This document shows, in pieces, positions 16,024 through 26,241 of a DNA stretch of 64,000 bases (its first letter is position 1; the number at the start of each line of letters is the position of its first letter). The position numbers and the translations under genes were made by a program. Origin of the DNA: Paractinoplanes ovalisporus (GTDB lineage Bacteria; Actinomycetota; Actinomycetes; Mycobacteriales; Micromonosporaceae); contig NZ_JAENHP010000003.1 of the NCBI RefSeq assembly GCF_016834655.1, forward strand, positions 795,189-859,188. Reading direction: 5' to 3'. A model generated the notes under the pieces. It was not told the DNA's origin. It did no database searches and worked only from the letters and a program-made list of their open reading frames with translations.

Positions 16024-17916
16024 TCAGACCGTTGACGGGGTGCGGTGCAGGGCCTCGTGGACCGTGTGGAGCAGGTCGTGGGCCGTGAACGGCTTCTCGA
16101 CGAAGGGTGCCGCCGGGTCCAGCATCCCCGACACGTCGAGCATGCCGGCGCTGTAGCCGGACATGTAGATCACCGGCAGGCCGGGGACGCGCTCGCGCAG
16201 CAGCTCGGCCAGGCGCGGGCCGCTCATGTCGGGCATCACCACGTCGGTGATCAGGGCGTCGGCCGAGCGCTCGCCGAGCACCACCAGGGCCTCGGGACCG
16301 GTCGCGGCGGCCAGCACCCGATAACCGGCGACGGTCAGGATGCGGGTGGCCGCGCGCATCAGGGCCGGCTCGTGCTCGACGACCAGGATCGTGCGCCCGT
16401 CGCCGGAGGGTGGCAGCGTGCCCCGGCTGTCCGGGGTCGTGGCGACCGTGGTCAGCGGCAGGTGGACGCGGAACGTGGTGCCCACGCCGGGCTCGGAATA
16501 GACCGCGATCGACCCGCCGCCCTCGGTCACCATGCCGTAGACGGCGGCCAGGCCCATGCCGGCGCCCTTGCCGGGCTTGGTGGTGAAGAACGGCTCGAAG
16601 ACCCGCTCGGCGACGTCCGGGGTCATGCCCGCGCCGGTGTCGGAGACCAGCAGCCGGCCGTGGTCGCCGGCGAGGGCGGCCTCCAGCACGAGGGTGCCGC
16701 CCTCTTCCATGGCGTCGCGCGCGTTCGTCGCCAGCTGCTCCAGGATCTGCTGGAGCTGGCCGGGGTCGGCGCGCACGGTCAGCGGCCGCGGCCCGGGCCG
16801 GACCACGATGGAGACCTGCTCGCCGACCAGAGGTTCCAGGCGTTCCCGGGCCTCCTCCAGGGCGGCGTTGAGGTCGACGTCGCCCGCCCGGGCCCCGGCG
16901 CCGCGGGTGAAGGTGAGCAGCTGCCGGGTCAGGCCCTGCGCCCGGTCGGCGGCCGACCGCACGTGCTGCAGGTCCTCGCGTACGGCGGGCTTGTCCTCGG
17001 TCTCGTCGATCGCGAACTCGGTGTAGTTGACGATGATGCCGAGGATGTTGTTGAAGTCGTGGGCCAGACCGCCGGCCAGTTTGCCCAGGCTCTCCATGCG
17101 CTGGGCCTGGTGGGCGCGGTCCTGTTCGGCCCGGCGCTCGTCGGCCGCCGCCTTCATCTCGCTGACCTCGCGGGCGGTCACCGACACCCCGGTCACCGAT
17201 CCGGCGGCGTCGCGGATCGGGGCCATGTTGATGGACAGCTCCAGCGGCGAGCCGTCGCGGTGCACACGCCGGGCCTCGTAGTGCACGTGCCGCTCGCCGT
17301 GCCGGACCCGGGCGATCATCGCCATCTGGTCGGCGGTGGAGGTGTCGCCCGAGAACAGCGACATGGGCTGGCCGATGGCCGCGCCCGCGTTGTAGCCGAA
17401 CAACCTCTCGGCGCCGCGGTTCCAGGCCGTCACGCGGCCCTCCAGGTTCACCCCGATGATGGCGTCGTCGGTGTGCTCGACGACCGCGGCCAGGGTCGCC
17501 CGGTGCTTCTCGGCGGCGTTGAGCGCGGCCTGCTCGCGGGCGTCGGCCTCGCTGAGGCGGTTCTGCTCGCCGGGCGAGGTGAAGATGGATCCGCCCCCGA
17601 GCAGCACCTTGTAGCTGCGGCGCAGGGTCCAGTAGTAGACGCCGACGAGCGCGGTGAACATGTCCCAGGCGGCCGACGGCCACTCCCAGCCGGGCTGCAG
17701 ATGCCCGTGCCCGTCGACCTGGGCCGACCGGATGGCCATGAACGCGTGCAGGCCGTGACCGACCGCGCAGCTGAAGAAGATCATCGCGGTCGTCACGGCG
17801 AGCTTGTTGCTCCACAACTGCTTCGCCCGGGTCACCGGCACCAGGATCGCCATCATGATCGCCGCGTAGGCGACCATGATCACCAGGTTTCCCAGGATAT
17901 AGAGCTGTTCCGGCAC
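16024..17916 (-). CDS. Hybrid sensor kinase with an ethylene-receptor-like membrane domain (TM-PAS-HisKA-HATPase-REC)
   Basis: 630-aa hybrid kinase. Three hydrophobic helices occupy about residues 6-100; Asn10, Tyr17, Cys50 and His54 stand at exactly the spacing of Asp25, Tyr32, Cys65 and His69 of plant ETR1, and the third helix contains MFTALVGVY like the KxLTAVVS segment there. Then come a PAS domain (about 140-255; AAVVEHTDDAIIGVNLEGRVTAWNRGAERLFGY), an NtrB-like HisKA with GGLAHDFNNILGI (His near 285), HATPase (QLQQILEQLATNARDAMEEGG, VSDTGAGMTP, GKGAGMGLAAVYG) and a receiver with acceptor Asp in ITDVVMPDMSG and Lys in VEKPF. GTG 17916 has TAGGAC upstream. It starts 38 bp after the siderophore hydroxylase stop on the same strand, so read-through from the iron-regulated train is possible. 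Confidence 0.85.
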   Translation of the reverse strand: MPEQLYILGNLVIMVAYAAIMMAILVPVTRAKQLWSNKLAVTTAMIFFSCAVGHGLHAFMAIRSAQVDGHGHLQPGWEWPSAAWDMFTALVGVYYWTLRRSYKVLLGGGSIFTSPGEQNRLSEADAREQAALNAAEKHRATLAAVVEHTDDAIIGVNLEGRVTAWNRGAERLFGYNAGAAIGQPMSLFSGDTSTADQMAMIARVRHGERHVHYEARRVHRDGSPLELSINMAPIRDAAGSVTGVSVTAREVSEMKAAADERRAEQDRAHQAQRMESLGKLAGGLAHDFNNILGIIVNYTEFAIDETEDKPAVREDLQHVRSAADRAQGLTRQLLTFTRGAGARAGDVDLNAALEEARERLEPLVGEQVSIVVRPGPRPLTVRADPGQLQQILEQLATNARDAMEEGGTLVLEAALAGDHGRLLVSDTGAGMTPDVAERVFEPFFTTKPGKGAGMGLAAVYGMVTEGGGSIAVYSEPGVGTTFRVHLPLTTVATTPDSRGTLPPSGDGRTILVVEHEPALMRAATRILTVAGYRVLAAATGPEALVVLGERSADALITDVVMPDMSGPRLAELLRERVPGLPVIYMSGYSAGMLDVSGMLDPAAPFVEKPFTAHDLLHTVHEALHRTPSTV

Positions 17917-17954
17917 GATCGTCCTATCGGCCACCCCCAAAACGATCTGAGCGG

Positions 17955-19256
17955 TTAGCCCCGAATCAAGGGTGACGCGAGCCGGGCCGAGATGGATTCC
18001 ACGATCTCGCCCGCCCGCACGGCGCCCGCCGACAACAATGTGGCGGTTATTCCGTGCGCGTGCTCGGTCCCGCCCTGCAGATAGAGCCCGGCCTGCAACC
18101 GGGCGTCGGTCACGAGGCGGTAGTCCCGGTGCACCCGCAGCAGGTTCTCGTCGTCGCGGTGGACGTGGGCCCCGGCGGCGCCGAGCAGACGAGTGGCGTC
18201 GACCGGGCGGTATCCGGTGGCGTACACGATCGCGTCGGCCTCGAGGTCGGTGCGCTTGCCGCTCGGCAGATGCTCGACGACCGCGGTCACGCCCTCGTCG
18301 CCCGGCCGCAGCTCGGCGATGCGCGACGCGTTCATCATGTGCAGCCGGGGCCGGCCCAGCACCTTCTCGCGGTAGGCCCGCCGGTACAGGTCCTCGATCA
18401 GCTCGCCGTCGACCACCGAGTAGTTGGTGTTGCGGTGGTAGTCGAACAGCATCCGCTTCACGTCGGCCGGCGCGTCGAAATACAGGTCGACGGCCTGCGG
18501 GTCGAAGATCTGGTTGGCGAAGTTGCTGTCGTCGGCCGGGCTGTAGCCGTAGCGGAAGAACACCGAGTGCACGTCGGCGCTCGGGTAGTGCTCGTGCAGG
18601 AAGGCGACCGACTCGGCGGCGCTCTGCCCGGCGCCGACCACGATGAAACGCTCGGGGCGGGGCACGTCGAAGCGGGCGACCCGGTGCAGCAGGTCGAGGT
18701 TGTGCCACACCCGCGGTCCGGGCGTGACCTCGGGCGGCAACGAGGACTCGAGACCGACCGCGACCACCACGTTCCGAGCCCGCAGCGTACGGGTCTCGGA
18801 GCCCTGCCGCACGACGACGTCGACGGCGTGGAACTCACCGCGGTCGTCGGCGACCGGAACCACATCGGTCACCGTGTGGCCGTAAAGGACCTGGTCCCGT
18901 ACGCGCTCGGCCGCCCACACGAAATAGTCGTGGAACTCGACCCGCAGCGGGTACATCGTCTTGTAGTTGATGAACTCGGCGAGCCGGTCGTGGGCGTGCA
19001 GGTAGGACACGAAGCTGTAGTCGCTGGCCGGGTTGCGCATCGTGACCAGGTCCTTGAGGAACGACACCTGCATCGTGGCGTCGGCGAAGAGCATGCCGCG
19101 GTGCCAGCCGAAACCGTCCTGCCTCTCGCAGAACACGGCGTTGATGCGGTCCTCGGCGCGCGTACAGGCGCTGTTGTGTTCCTCGACGGCGATCGCGAGG
19201 GCCAGGTTGGACGGCCCGAAGCCGATGCCCACCAGGTCGTACACCGGGTTCTCCAT
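17955..19256 (-). CDS. L-ornithine/L-lysine N-monooxygenase (siderophore hydroxamate hydroxylase)
   Basis: 433-aa flavin monooxygenase of the PvdA/IucD/SidA class that N-hydroxylates the side-chain amine of ornithine or lysine using NADPH and O2, the first step to hydroxamate ligands. Motifs: FAD loop GIGFGPSNLALAIA (residues 9-22), FHDYFVWAAERV, NADPH loop VVGAGQSAAESVAFL, the substrate-region DDSNFANQIFDP and NTNYSVVDGEL, and YATGYRPVDA near the C-terminus. Family knowledge cannot separate ornithine from lysine with certainty here; ornithine fits the NRPS context. ATG 19256 follows AAAGGTAAG at good distance. It is last in the siderophore gene train, four bases after the isochorismatase gene. 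Confidence 0.9.
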   Translation of the reverse strand: MENPVYDLVGIGFGPSNLALAIAVEEHNSACTRAEDRINAVFCERQDGFGWHRGMLFADATMQVSFLKDLVTMRNPASDYSFVSYLHAHDRLAEFINYKTMYPLRVEFHDYFVWAAERVRDQVLYGHTVTDVVPVADDRGEFHAVDVVVRQGSETRTLRARNVVVAVGLESSLPPEVTPGPRVWHNLDLLHRVARFDVPRPERFIVVGAGQSAAESVAFLHEHYPSADVHSVFFRYGYSPADDSNFANQIFDPQAVDLYFDAPADVKRMLFDYHRNTNYSVVDGELIEDLYRRAYREKVLGRPRLHMMNASRIAELRPGDEGVTAVVEHLPSGKRTDLEADAIVYATGYRPVDATRLLGAAGAHVHRDDENLLRVHRDYRLVTDARLQAGLYLQGGTEHAHGITATLLSAGAVRAGEIVESISARLASPLIRG

Positions 19257-19260
19257 GGTC

Positions 19261-19899
19261 TTACCTTTCGGTGAGGGCATCGGTGATCTCGCTGGTGGTG
19301 GCGACCACGCCGCAGCGGTCCGAGACGTGCCGCAGCGCGTCGCGGTGGTGGGCCGGGCTGAAGTCGGCGACCGCGTCGGCCACCACGAACGGCTGGATGT
19401 CACGCATGAACGCCTCGAGCGCCGTCGCGAGCACGCCGATGTGCGCGTAGACCCCGGTGACGACGATCTGGTCGCGGTCGCCGAAGACCGAGTCGAGCGA
19501 GGTGCCGACGAACGCGCTGTAGCGCCGTTTGGTCAGCCGCAGCTCGCCCGGGCCGGGCGTGAGCGCGTCGGTGATGGCCAGGGCGTGCGGATCGGCCGGC
19601 GGCCCGTCGCCCCAGAAGTCCTGCAGCAGCCCGCGTTCGGCCAGGCTCTGGCCGCCGGGCTGGGCCGAGAAGACCACCGGGATGCCGAGTTCGGCCGCGT
19701 GTTTGCGCAGCGTCGCGATGTTGTCGACGACCCGGGCCAGCAACGCGTTGTCGGCGGTGCCGAACGGGGCCAGGAAGTAGTTCTGCATGTCGTGCACGAG
19801 CAGCACGGCGCGGGCGGGATCGGGCCGCCAGGCCACGCGGGCGCGGTCGATGCCGAATCCGGCCGGGATCGGGTACGGGGTGATGCGGGGCAGCGACAC
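19261..19899 (-). CDS. entB/dhbB: Isochorismatase without the fused aryl carrier domain
   Basis: 212-aa isochorismate pyruvate-hydrolase that makes 2,3-dihydro-2,3-dihydroxybenzoate. It aligns with the N-terminal domain of EntB/DhbB: ITPYPIPAGFGIDRARVAWRPDPARAVLLVHDMQNYFL at the start, FSAQPGGQSLAERGLLQDFWGDG, LTKRRYSAFVGTSL and VVTGVYAHIGVLATALEAF. EntB and DhbB are about 285-310 aa because a carrier protein follows; this protein stops after the hydrolase domain. The missing carrier is encoded alone at 57223-57462, at the other end of the gene train. It lies 5 bp after the EntE-type ligase gene. Confidence 0.93.
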   Translation of the reverse strand: MSLPRITPYPIPAGFGIDRARVAWRPDPARAVLLVHDMQNYFLAPFGTADNALLARVVDNIATLRKHAAELGIPVVFSAQPGGQSLAERGLLQDFWGDGPPADPHALAITDALTPGPGELRLTKRRYSAFVGTSLDSVFGDRDQIVVTGVYAHIGVLATALEAFMRDIQPFVVADAVADFSPAHHRDALRHVSDRCGVVATTSEITDALTER

Positions 19900-19904
19900 G
19901 GGGG

Positions 19905-21462
<1,558 letters not shown>

Positions 21463-21473
<11 letters not shown>

Positions 21474-22638
21474 CGTCGAGCTCCAAGCCGAGGGCGGCGA
21501 GCATGGTGCCGAGCTTGGCCGTGGTCTCGGCCAGCTCCGCCTGGGGGTCGGAACCGGCCACGACGCCGGCCCCCGCGTACAGGTCGAGGCCGTCCTCGTC
21601 CGAGGTGGCGCAGCGGATGGTGACCGCCCATTCGCCGTCGCCCGAGGCGTCGACCCAGCCCACCGCGCCGGTGTAGAAGCCGCGCTCGAACTCCTCGAGC
21701 TCGGTGATGGCGTCGCGGGCGGCCGCGGTCGGGGTGCCGCAGACGGCCGGGGTGGGATGCAGGGCGGTGGCCAGCGTCAGGGCCGAGACCGACGGGTCGG
21801 ACACGGTTCCGGTCACCATCGTGCCGAGGTGCCACATGGTGGCGGTGGCGACCGGTGACGGGTTCGGTGGCACGGTCAGCTGGTCGCAGAAGGGCCGCAG
21901 CGCGTCCGCCACCGCCTCGACCACGACCGCGTGCTCGTGCCGGTCCTTCTCGCTGCGCATCAGCGTGGCCGCCCGCCGGGCGTCCTCGGCCGGGGTGGCG
22001 CCGCGGGCGGCCGAGCCGGCCAGGGGGTGGGCCGTGATCCGGTTGCCGCGCCGGGCCACCAGCAGTTCGGGGCTGGCCCCGAACAGGGTGCGGCCGCCAC
22101 CGAGGTCGACCCCGAACGTGTAGGCGCCCGGTTCGCGCCCGGCCAGGGCCCGTACGACCGGCGCCGGGTCGAATCCCGGGGCGTCGACCCGCAGCGATCG
22201 GGCGAGCACGACCTTGGTGTACCGGCCGGCGTCGATCTGGCGGACGGCCTCGGCGACCGCGGCCGCGTACTGCTCGGGTTCGGGCACCGGCCGCACCTTG
22301 TCGGCGCGGAACGAGGACCGCTCGGCCGGGGTGGCCACCGGCGCGCTGCCGCGTCGCAGGCGGGCCGGGACGACGAGACGGTCGGGGGCGCCGGGCGCGA
22401 ACGGCACCGCGCCCACCACCGTACGGACCTCGTGGCCGGCCGCCTCGGCGACGCCCAGCACGGCGTCGACGCGGCGGGACAGGTCGGCGAGCCCGTCGCG
22501 GCGCCCGGACTGCGGCACCGCGAAGTACTCCCCCTCGGCGAGCAGGGTGCCGCTCGGCGAGGTGAACAGGGTCGAGCTGCCGGGGCGGTAGCCGGCCAGC
22601 AGCTCTGCCGCGGTGGAGGCGGCGCTGACGGTAGTCAC
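21463..22638 (-). CDS. entC/dhbC: Isochorismate synthase
   Basis: 391-aa chorismate-utilising enzyme that converts chorismate to isochorismate, opening the DHB branch. The C-terminal catalytic domain shows [39 protein letters not shown], the [21 protein letters not shown] helix, [17 protein letters not shown] and [26 protein letters not shown] followed by [16 protein letters not shown], the full set for EntC/DhbC/MenF enzymes. GTG 22638 is chosen for the GGGAGA upstream and because frame extension further 5' runs into the EntA gene. It is 19 bp after entA and overlaps entE, so the pathway genes are co-translated. Confidence 0.93.
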
Positions 22639-22657
22639 TGGATGGGTTCTCCCTTTC

Positions 22658-23371
22658 TCATGCCCGCAGCGTCGCGCCGCCGTCGACGTACAGGTCGTGC
22701 ATGGTGATGTGCCGCGCCCGGTCGGAGGCCAGGAACAGGACGGCGTCGGCGACGTCCTCGGGCTCGGCGATGCGTCCCAGCGGGATTCCGGTCCGGAAGC
22801 TCGCCAGGTCCCCGGCGATGACCGGGTCGGGGCCGCCACCGTCGGTCCACATGGACCGCAGCATCGGGGTGTCGGTGGACCCGGGGGCGACCACGTTGCA
22901 GCGGATCCCGTACGGGGCCAGTTCGAGCCCGAGGCATTTGGTGAAGGCCGTGGCGGCCGCCTTGGACGCGGCGTAGGCGGCCATCCCGGAGCGCGGGATG
23001 CCGGCCGCGTTGGACGAGACCGTGACGATGACACCGGAGCGCCGCTCGACCATGCGCCGCGCGACCGCCCGGCTCACGTGGAACACGCCGTCGGTGTTGA
23101 CCGCGAAGGTCTGCCGCCAGTCGTCGTCCGGCATCGCCAGGGCCGGGCCGGTGCGCAGGATCCCGGCCACATTGGCCAGCACGGTGATCGGTCCGAGCTC
23201 GTTCTCGACCCGTTCGACCAGCGCGTCGACCTGCGCGGCCGAGGTGACGTCGGTGGCGTAGTCGCCGTCCCGGTCCACGGCCGCCACCCGCATCCCGAGT
23301 TTGGTGAAGCCGTCGGCGACGGCCCGGCCGATGCCCCCGGAGGCGCCCGTGACGAGCGCGACCCCGCTCAC
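22658..23371 (-). CDS. entA/dhbA: 2,3-Dihydro-2,3-dihydroxybenzoate dehydrogenase
   Basis: 237-aa short-chain dehydrogenase that uses NAD+ to make 2,3-DHB. Rossmann loop [16 protein letters not shown] at residues 7-22, NVAG in the fourth strand, catalytic Ser in [14 protein letters not shown], and Tyr/Lys in YAASKAA. The spacing and the region [40 protein letters not shown] match EntA/DhbA. Its presence beside entC, entB and entE is the reason to call this rather than another SDR. The GTG start overlaps the antiporter stop (GTGA, 23368-23371), and an isochorismate synthase gene follows after 19 bp. Confidence 0.9.
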   Translation of the reverse strand: MSGVALVTGASGGIGRAVADGFTKLGMRVAAVDRDGDYATDVTSAAQVDALVERVENELGPITVLANVAGILRTGPALAMPDDDWRQTFAVNTDGVFHVSRAVARRMVERRSGVIVTVSSNAAGIPRSGMAAYAASKAAATAFTKCLGLELAPYGIRCNVVAPGSTDTPMLRSMWTDGGGPDPVIAGDLASFRTGIPLGRIAEPEDVADAVLFLASDRARHITMHDLYVDGGATLRA

Positions 23372-24690
23372 GACGCGACTCCGGCCAGGACGCGCTCCCG
23401 CTCGGCCTCGGCTTCGGACTGCTGCACGCGGGCCATGGCCCGGCGCAGGATGGGCGGGCCCATCACCGAGGTGACGACGGCGATCAGCACGATCACCGTG
23501 TAGGTGGCGACCGACAGCACGCCCAGCCGCAGACCGGTCGTCGCCACCACCACCTCGACCACGCCCCGGGCGTTCATGCCCGCGCCGAGCGCGATCCCCT
23601 CCCAGTGCGAGAGCCGGCTGGCCCGGGCCCCGATGTAGGCGCCCACGAACTTGCCGGCCACCGCGATGGCCAGCAACGCGATCGCGGCCAGCAGCACCTT
23701 CGGGTCGGCGAGGGCGGTCAGGTCCATCCGGAGACCGGCCGTGGCCAGGAAGATCGGGGCCAGCACGGAGAGGACCACCGTGCGCAGCGGGGTCAGGTCG
23801 GACCAGAGCGAGCGACCGGGCTCCTCCTCCTGGCGGGCCTGCCCGATGAGGATTCCGGCGACGAAGGCCCCGAACAGCGCCTCCATGCCCATCGCGTGGG
23901 TCGCGGCCGCACCGAGCAGGATGATCACCACGGCGGTGGTGATGCGGGGCCCGCCGTCCGCCGCCCGGCCGGCCCGCCGCATGGCCCAGCGCACGAGCGG
24001 ACGCCCGACCACGAACGCGGCGATGAGGAAGCCGATCAGGGAGACCAGCGAGAACGTGACCGCCCCGGCCCGTACGCCGGTGGTCGCGGCGGCCGACACC
24101 ACCGAGAGCAGGAACCAGCCCACCGCGTCGTCCACCATGCCGGCGCCCAGCGTGAGCTGACCGATGTCGCGGTGCAGCAGACCCATGTCGGACAGGGTCT
24201 TGGCGATGACCGGGATCGCCGTGACGCACATGGCGACGCCGAGAAACAGCGCGAACGTCGGCCGGTCGGTGGTCTCGGTGAGCAGGGCGGCCGGCACCAG
24301 GAACCCGGCGCCGATGCCCAGCCCCAGCGGCAGCAGCAGGCCGCCCAGGCTCACCTTGACACCGGTGGCACCCCGCCGGCGCAGCATGGCCGCGTCGAGC
24401 TGGACACCGGTGACACCGACCAGCAGCAGCACCCCCAACTGGCCCACCGCGTCGAGCAGGTGCATCTGGTCGGCGTCGGCCGGGAGCACCCATGTGAAGG
24501 CGCCGGGGGCCAGCGTGCCGAGCAGCGACGGGCCGAGGATGACGCCGGTGAGCAGCTCACCGACGAGCGCGGGCAGGCCCAGCCGGACGGCCAGGCGGCC
24601 CAGCCCGAGCGCGATCAGCAGGAGAAGGCCGACCTGGAGCAGGAACACGAGCAGGGTGTGGGGGTCCAAACTGGGCAGCGGGCTACTCAT
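23368..24690 (-). CDS. CPA2-family cation:proton antiporter (Kef/NapA type)
   Basis: 440-aa integral membrane protein with about 12 hydrophobic helices. Family marks include [21 protein letters not shown] in an early helix, the ion-site region [16 protein letters not shown] with the Asp-Asp pair of electrogenic members, [10 protein letters not shown] and the late [17 protein letters not shown]. It exchanges Na+ or K+ for H+. No cytoplasmic RCK/TrkA domain follows. Its reading frame is locked between siderophore genes by overlaps on both sides (8 bp with the SIP gene, 4 bp with entA), so it is co-expressed under iron limitation. It might energise or balance export, or carry a siderophore precursor; that is inference. 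ATG 24690 is used for its spacing after GAGG. Confidence 0.85.
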   Translation of the reverse strand: MSSPLPSLDPHTLLVFLLQVGLLLLIALGLGRLAVRLGLPALVGELLTGVILGPSLLGTLAPGAFTWVLPADADQMHLLDAVGQLGVLLLVGVTGVQLDAAMLRRRGATGVKVSLGGLLLPLGLGIGAGFLVPAALLTETTDRPTFALFLGVAMCVTAIPVIAKTLSDMGLLHRDIGQLTLGAGMVDDAVGWFLLSVVSAAATTGVRAGAVTFSLVSLIGFLIAAFVVGRPLVRWAMRRAGRAADGGPRITTAVVIILLGAAATHAMGMEALFGAFVAGILIGQARQEEEPGRSLWSDLTPLRTVVLSVLAPIFLATAGLRMDLTALADPKVLLAAIALLAIAVAGKFVGAYIGARASRLSHWEGIALGAGMNARGVVEVVVATTGLRLGVLSVATYTVIVLIAVVTSVMGPPILRRAMARVQQSEAEAERERVLAGVAS

Positions 24691-25465
24691 CGTCATCCTC
24701 GTGGTGATCAAGGTTCACGGTGCCGCGTTTCCAGTAGCCGTCGATCTCCGCCCAGTCGCGGTGGTGACCGTGGGCCCGGATGTGGCGGCGGATCGGCTTG
24801 AGCCCGGTCGCCTCGCCCGCGACCCAGACGTAGCCGTCGCCGCCCTTCAGCCGGTATCCGGTCAGGGCCTGCTGCAACGACTCGCCGCGGTCGCGGTGCA
24901 GCCACCGGACCTCACCTGCGAGCCTATGCTCCTCGGCGGCGCCGGCCACCTCGCAGAAAGCGGTCACGTCGGCCCCGGCCGGCAGCTGTTCGAGCCACGC
25001 CGCCAGCGCGGGCAGGGCGGTCTCGTCGGCGCCGAGCAGGTACCAGTCGAACTCGTGCGGGACCATGGTGGAGCCGCGGGGACCGAGGATGCCCACCTTG
25101 TCGCCCGGTTGCGCGTTGGCCGCCCAGGTGCCGCCCGGGCCGTGGCCGTGCAGCGCGAAGTCGATGTCGAGCTCGCGCTCCTCGGGCCGTACGTACCGGA
25201 TCGTGTAGTCGCGGAACGTCGGCAGCGGCGAACCGGGCGGCGGTGGTTCGAGCCCCTCCTCGCCGAGCGTCGGCATGACCGGCAGCTCGGCTCCGGGCTC
25301 GGGGAAGAAGACCTTCACGTGGTCGTCGGGGGCGGCGTACTTGAAGCCGTCGAGTTGTTCGCCGCCGAGCGTGATGCGGACCATGCGCGGGGTCAGCCGG
25401 GTCACCCGGGTCACCTCGAGCAATCGGGGGGTGAGGTCGTGCCAGACCAGCTCGACCGTCTTCAT
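24683..25465 (-). CDS. Siderophore-interacting protein (ferric-siderophore reductase, ViuB/SIP family)
   Basis: 260-aa FAD-dependent ferric-siderophore reductase that releases iron in the cytoplasm. The FAD-binding domain has TRLTPRMVRITLGGEQLDGF, FRDYTIRYVRPEERELDIDFALHGHGPGGTWAANAQPGD and the GPRGSTM phosphate loop; the SIP C-terminal domain has LLGADETALPALAAWLEQLP, WVAGEATGLKPIRRHI and WKRGTVNLDHHED, with the conserved Lys/Arg near the end. The hydrophilic acidic tail DDDE is ordinary. The gene overlaps the hydrolase stop (ATGA, 25462-25465) and sits two genes from the transporter pair; in the mycobacterial IrtAB system the same domain is fused to the transporter. Confidence 0.93.
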   Translation of the reverse strand: MKTVELVWHDLTPRLLEVTRVTRLTPRMVRITLGGEQLDGFKYAAPDDHVKVFFPEPGAELPVMPTLGEEGLEPPPPGSPLPTFRDYTIRYVRPEERELDIDFALHGHGPGGTWAANAQPGDKVGILGPRGSTMVPHEFDWYLLGADETALPALAAWLEQLPAGADVTAFCEVAGAAEEHRLAGEVRWLHRDRGESLQQALTGYRLKGGDGYVWVAGEATGLKPIRRHIRAHGHHRDWAEIDGYWKRGTVNLDHHEDDDE

Positions 25466-26241
25466 GCGGACTCCTCGAAGAAGTGGATCAGGGCGGCGTT
25501 CACGCGGTCCGGTTGCTCCAGATAGCCGTAGTGGCCCGCGTCGGGGATCTCGATGTAGCGCGCGCCCGCGACGACACCGGCGATGCGGCGGCCGCCGGGT
25601 GGGGGCGCGATCAGGTCGTCGGCGAAGCTCACGACGAGGCAGGGCACGGCGATTTCCCCGTACGCCCTCAGGCGGTCGTCGTCCTGCCCCGCTTCGAGGC
25701 GGCTGACCGGCCCGCCCCCGCCGGTCAGGGGCATCTGGAACACGTCGAGCCAGTCCTGCGCCTTCCGGTCGTCGGCCAGGGTGCGCGGCGACAGGTTGAA
25801 CGCGGCCCGCACGACGGCCTCGTACTCCGCTGGAAGTTCGGCCGCCTTGCTCTCGGCCAGGGCCTTGGCGTTGAGGAACGCGCCGGGCCGGTCGAAGCTC
25901 GCCATCAGCACGAGCCGGTCGACCAGCTCGGGGTGCCGCAGGCACAGTTCGGCGGCGGTGCGGGCGCCCATCGACGAACCGGCGACGCGGCAGGGTCCCA
26001 GGCCGAGGTGCTCGATGAGCCCGGCGGCGTCGGCGACCAGGTCGGGCATCGTGACCGCCTCCGGCACCTCGCTCGGGACGAGGCCCCGGGTGTCGTAGGT
26101 GACGACCCGGTAGCCGGCGGCGACCAGCGCCGGCCTCTGGTGCAGATGCCAGGTGCGCCCGTACGCGCCGGTGCCCGCCAGCAGCAGCACCCCGGGGCCG
26201 TCCCCGGCGACCTGGTAGTGGATCCCGTTGTGGAACGGCAT
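25462..26241 (-). CDS. Alpha/beta-hydrolase, candidate siderophore esterase or release enzyme
   Basis: 259-aa alpha/beta-hydrolase. The triad is visible: nucleophile Ser in VAGSSMGARTAAEL, Asp in SFADDLIAPP and His in DAGHYGYLEQP; the oxyanion strand VLLLAGTGAYGRTWH precedes. No carrier-docking or lipase features appear. The NRPS line lacks a thioesterase, so this enzyme could hydrolyse or release the final thioester, or later hydrolyse the ferric siderophore; a simple housekeeping esterase remains possible. Its ATG shares one base with the stop of the transporter gene upstream (TGATG), and the SIP gene overlaps its end, so it is certainly expressed with the siderophore genes. Confidence 0.8.
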   Translation of the reverse strand: MPFHNGIHYQVAGDGPGVLLLAGTGAYGRTWHLHQRPALVAAGYRVVTYDTRGLVPSEVPEAVTMPDLVADAAGLIEHLGLGPCRVAGSSMGARTAAELCLRHPELVDRLVLMASFDRPGAFLNAKALAESKAAELPAEYEAVVRAAFNLSPRTLADDRKAQDWLDVFQMPLTGGGGPVSRLEAGQDDDRLRAYGEIAVPCLVVSFADDLIAPPPGGRRIAGVVAGARYIEIPDAGHYGYLEQPDRVNAALIHFFEESA

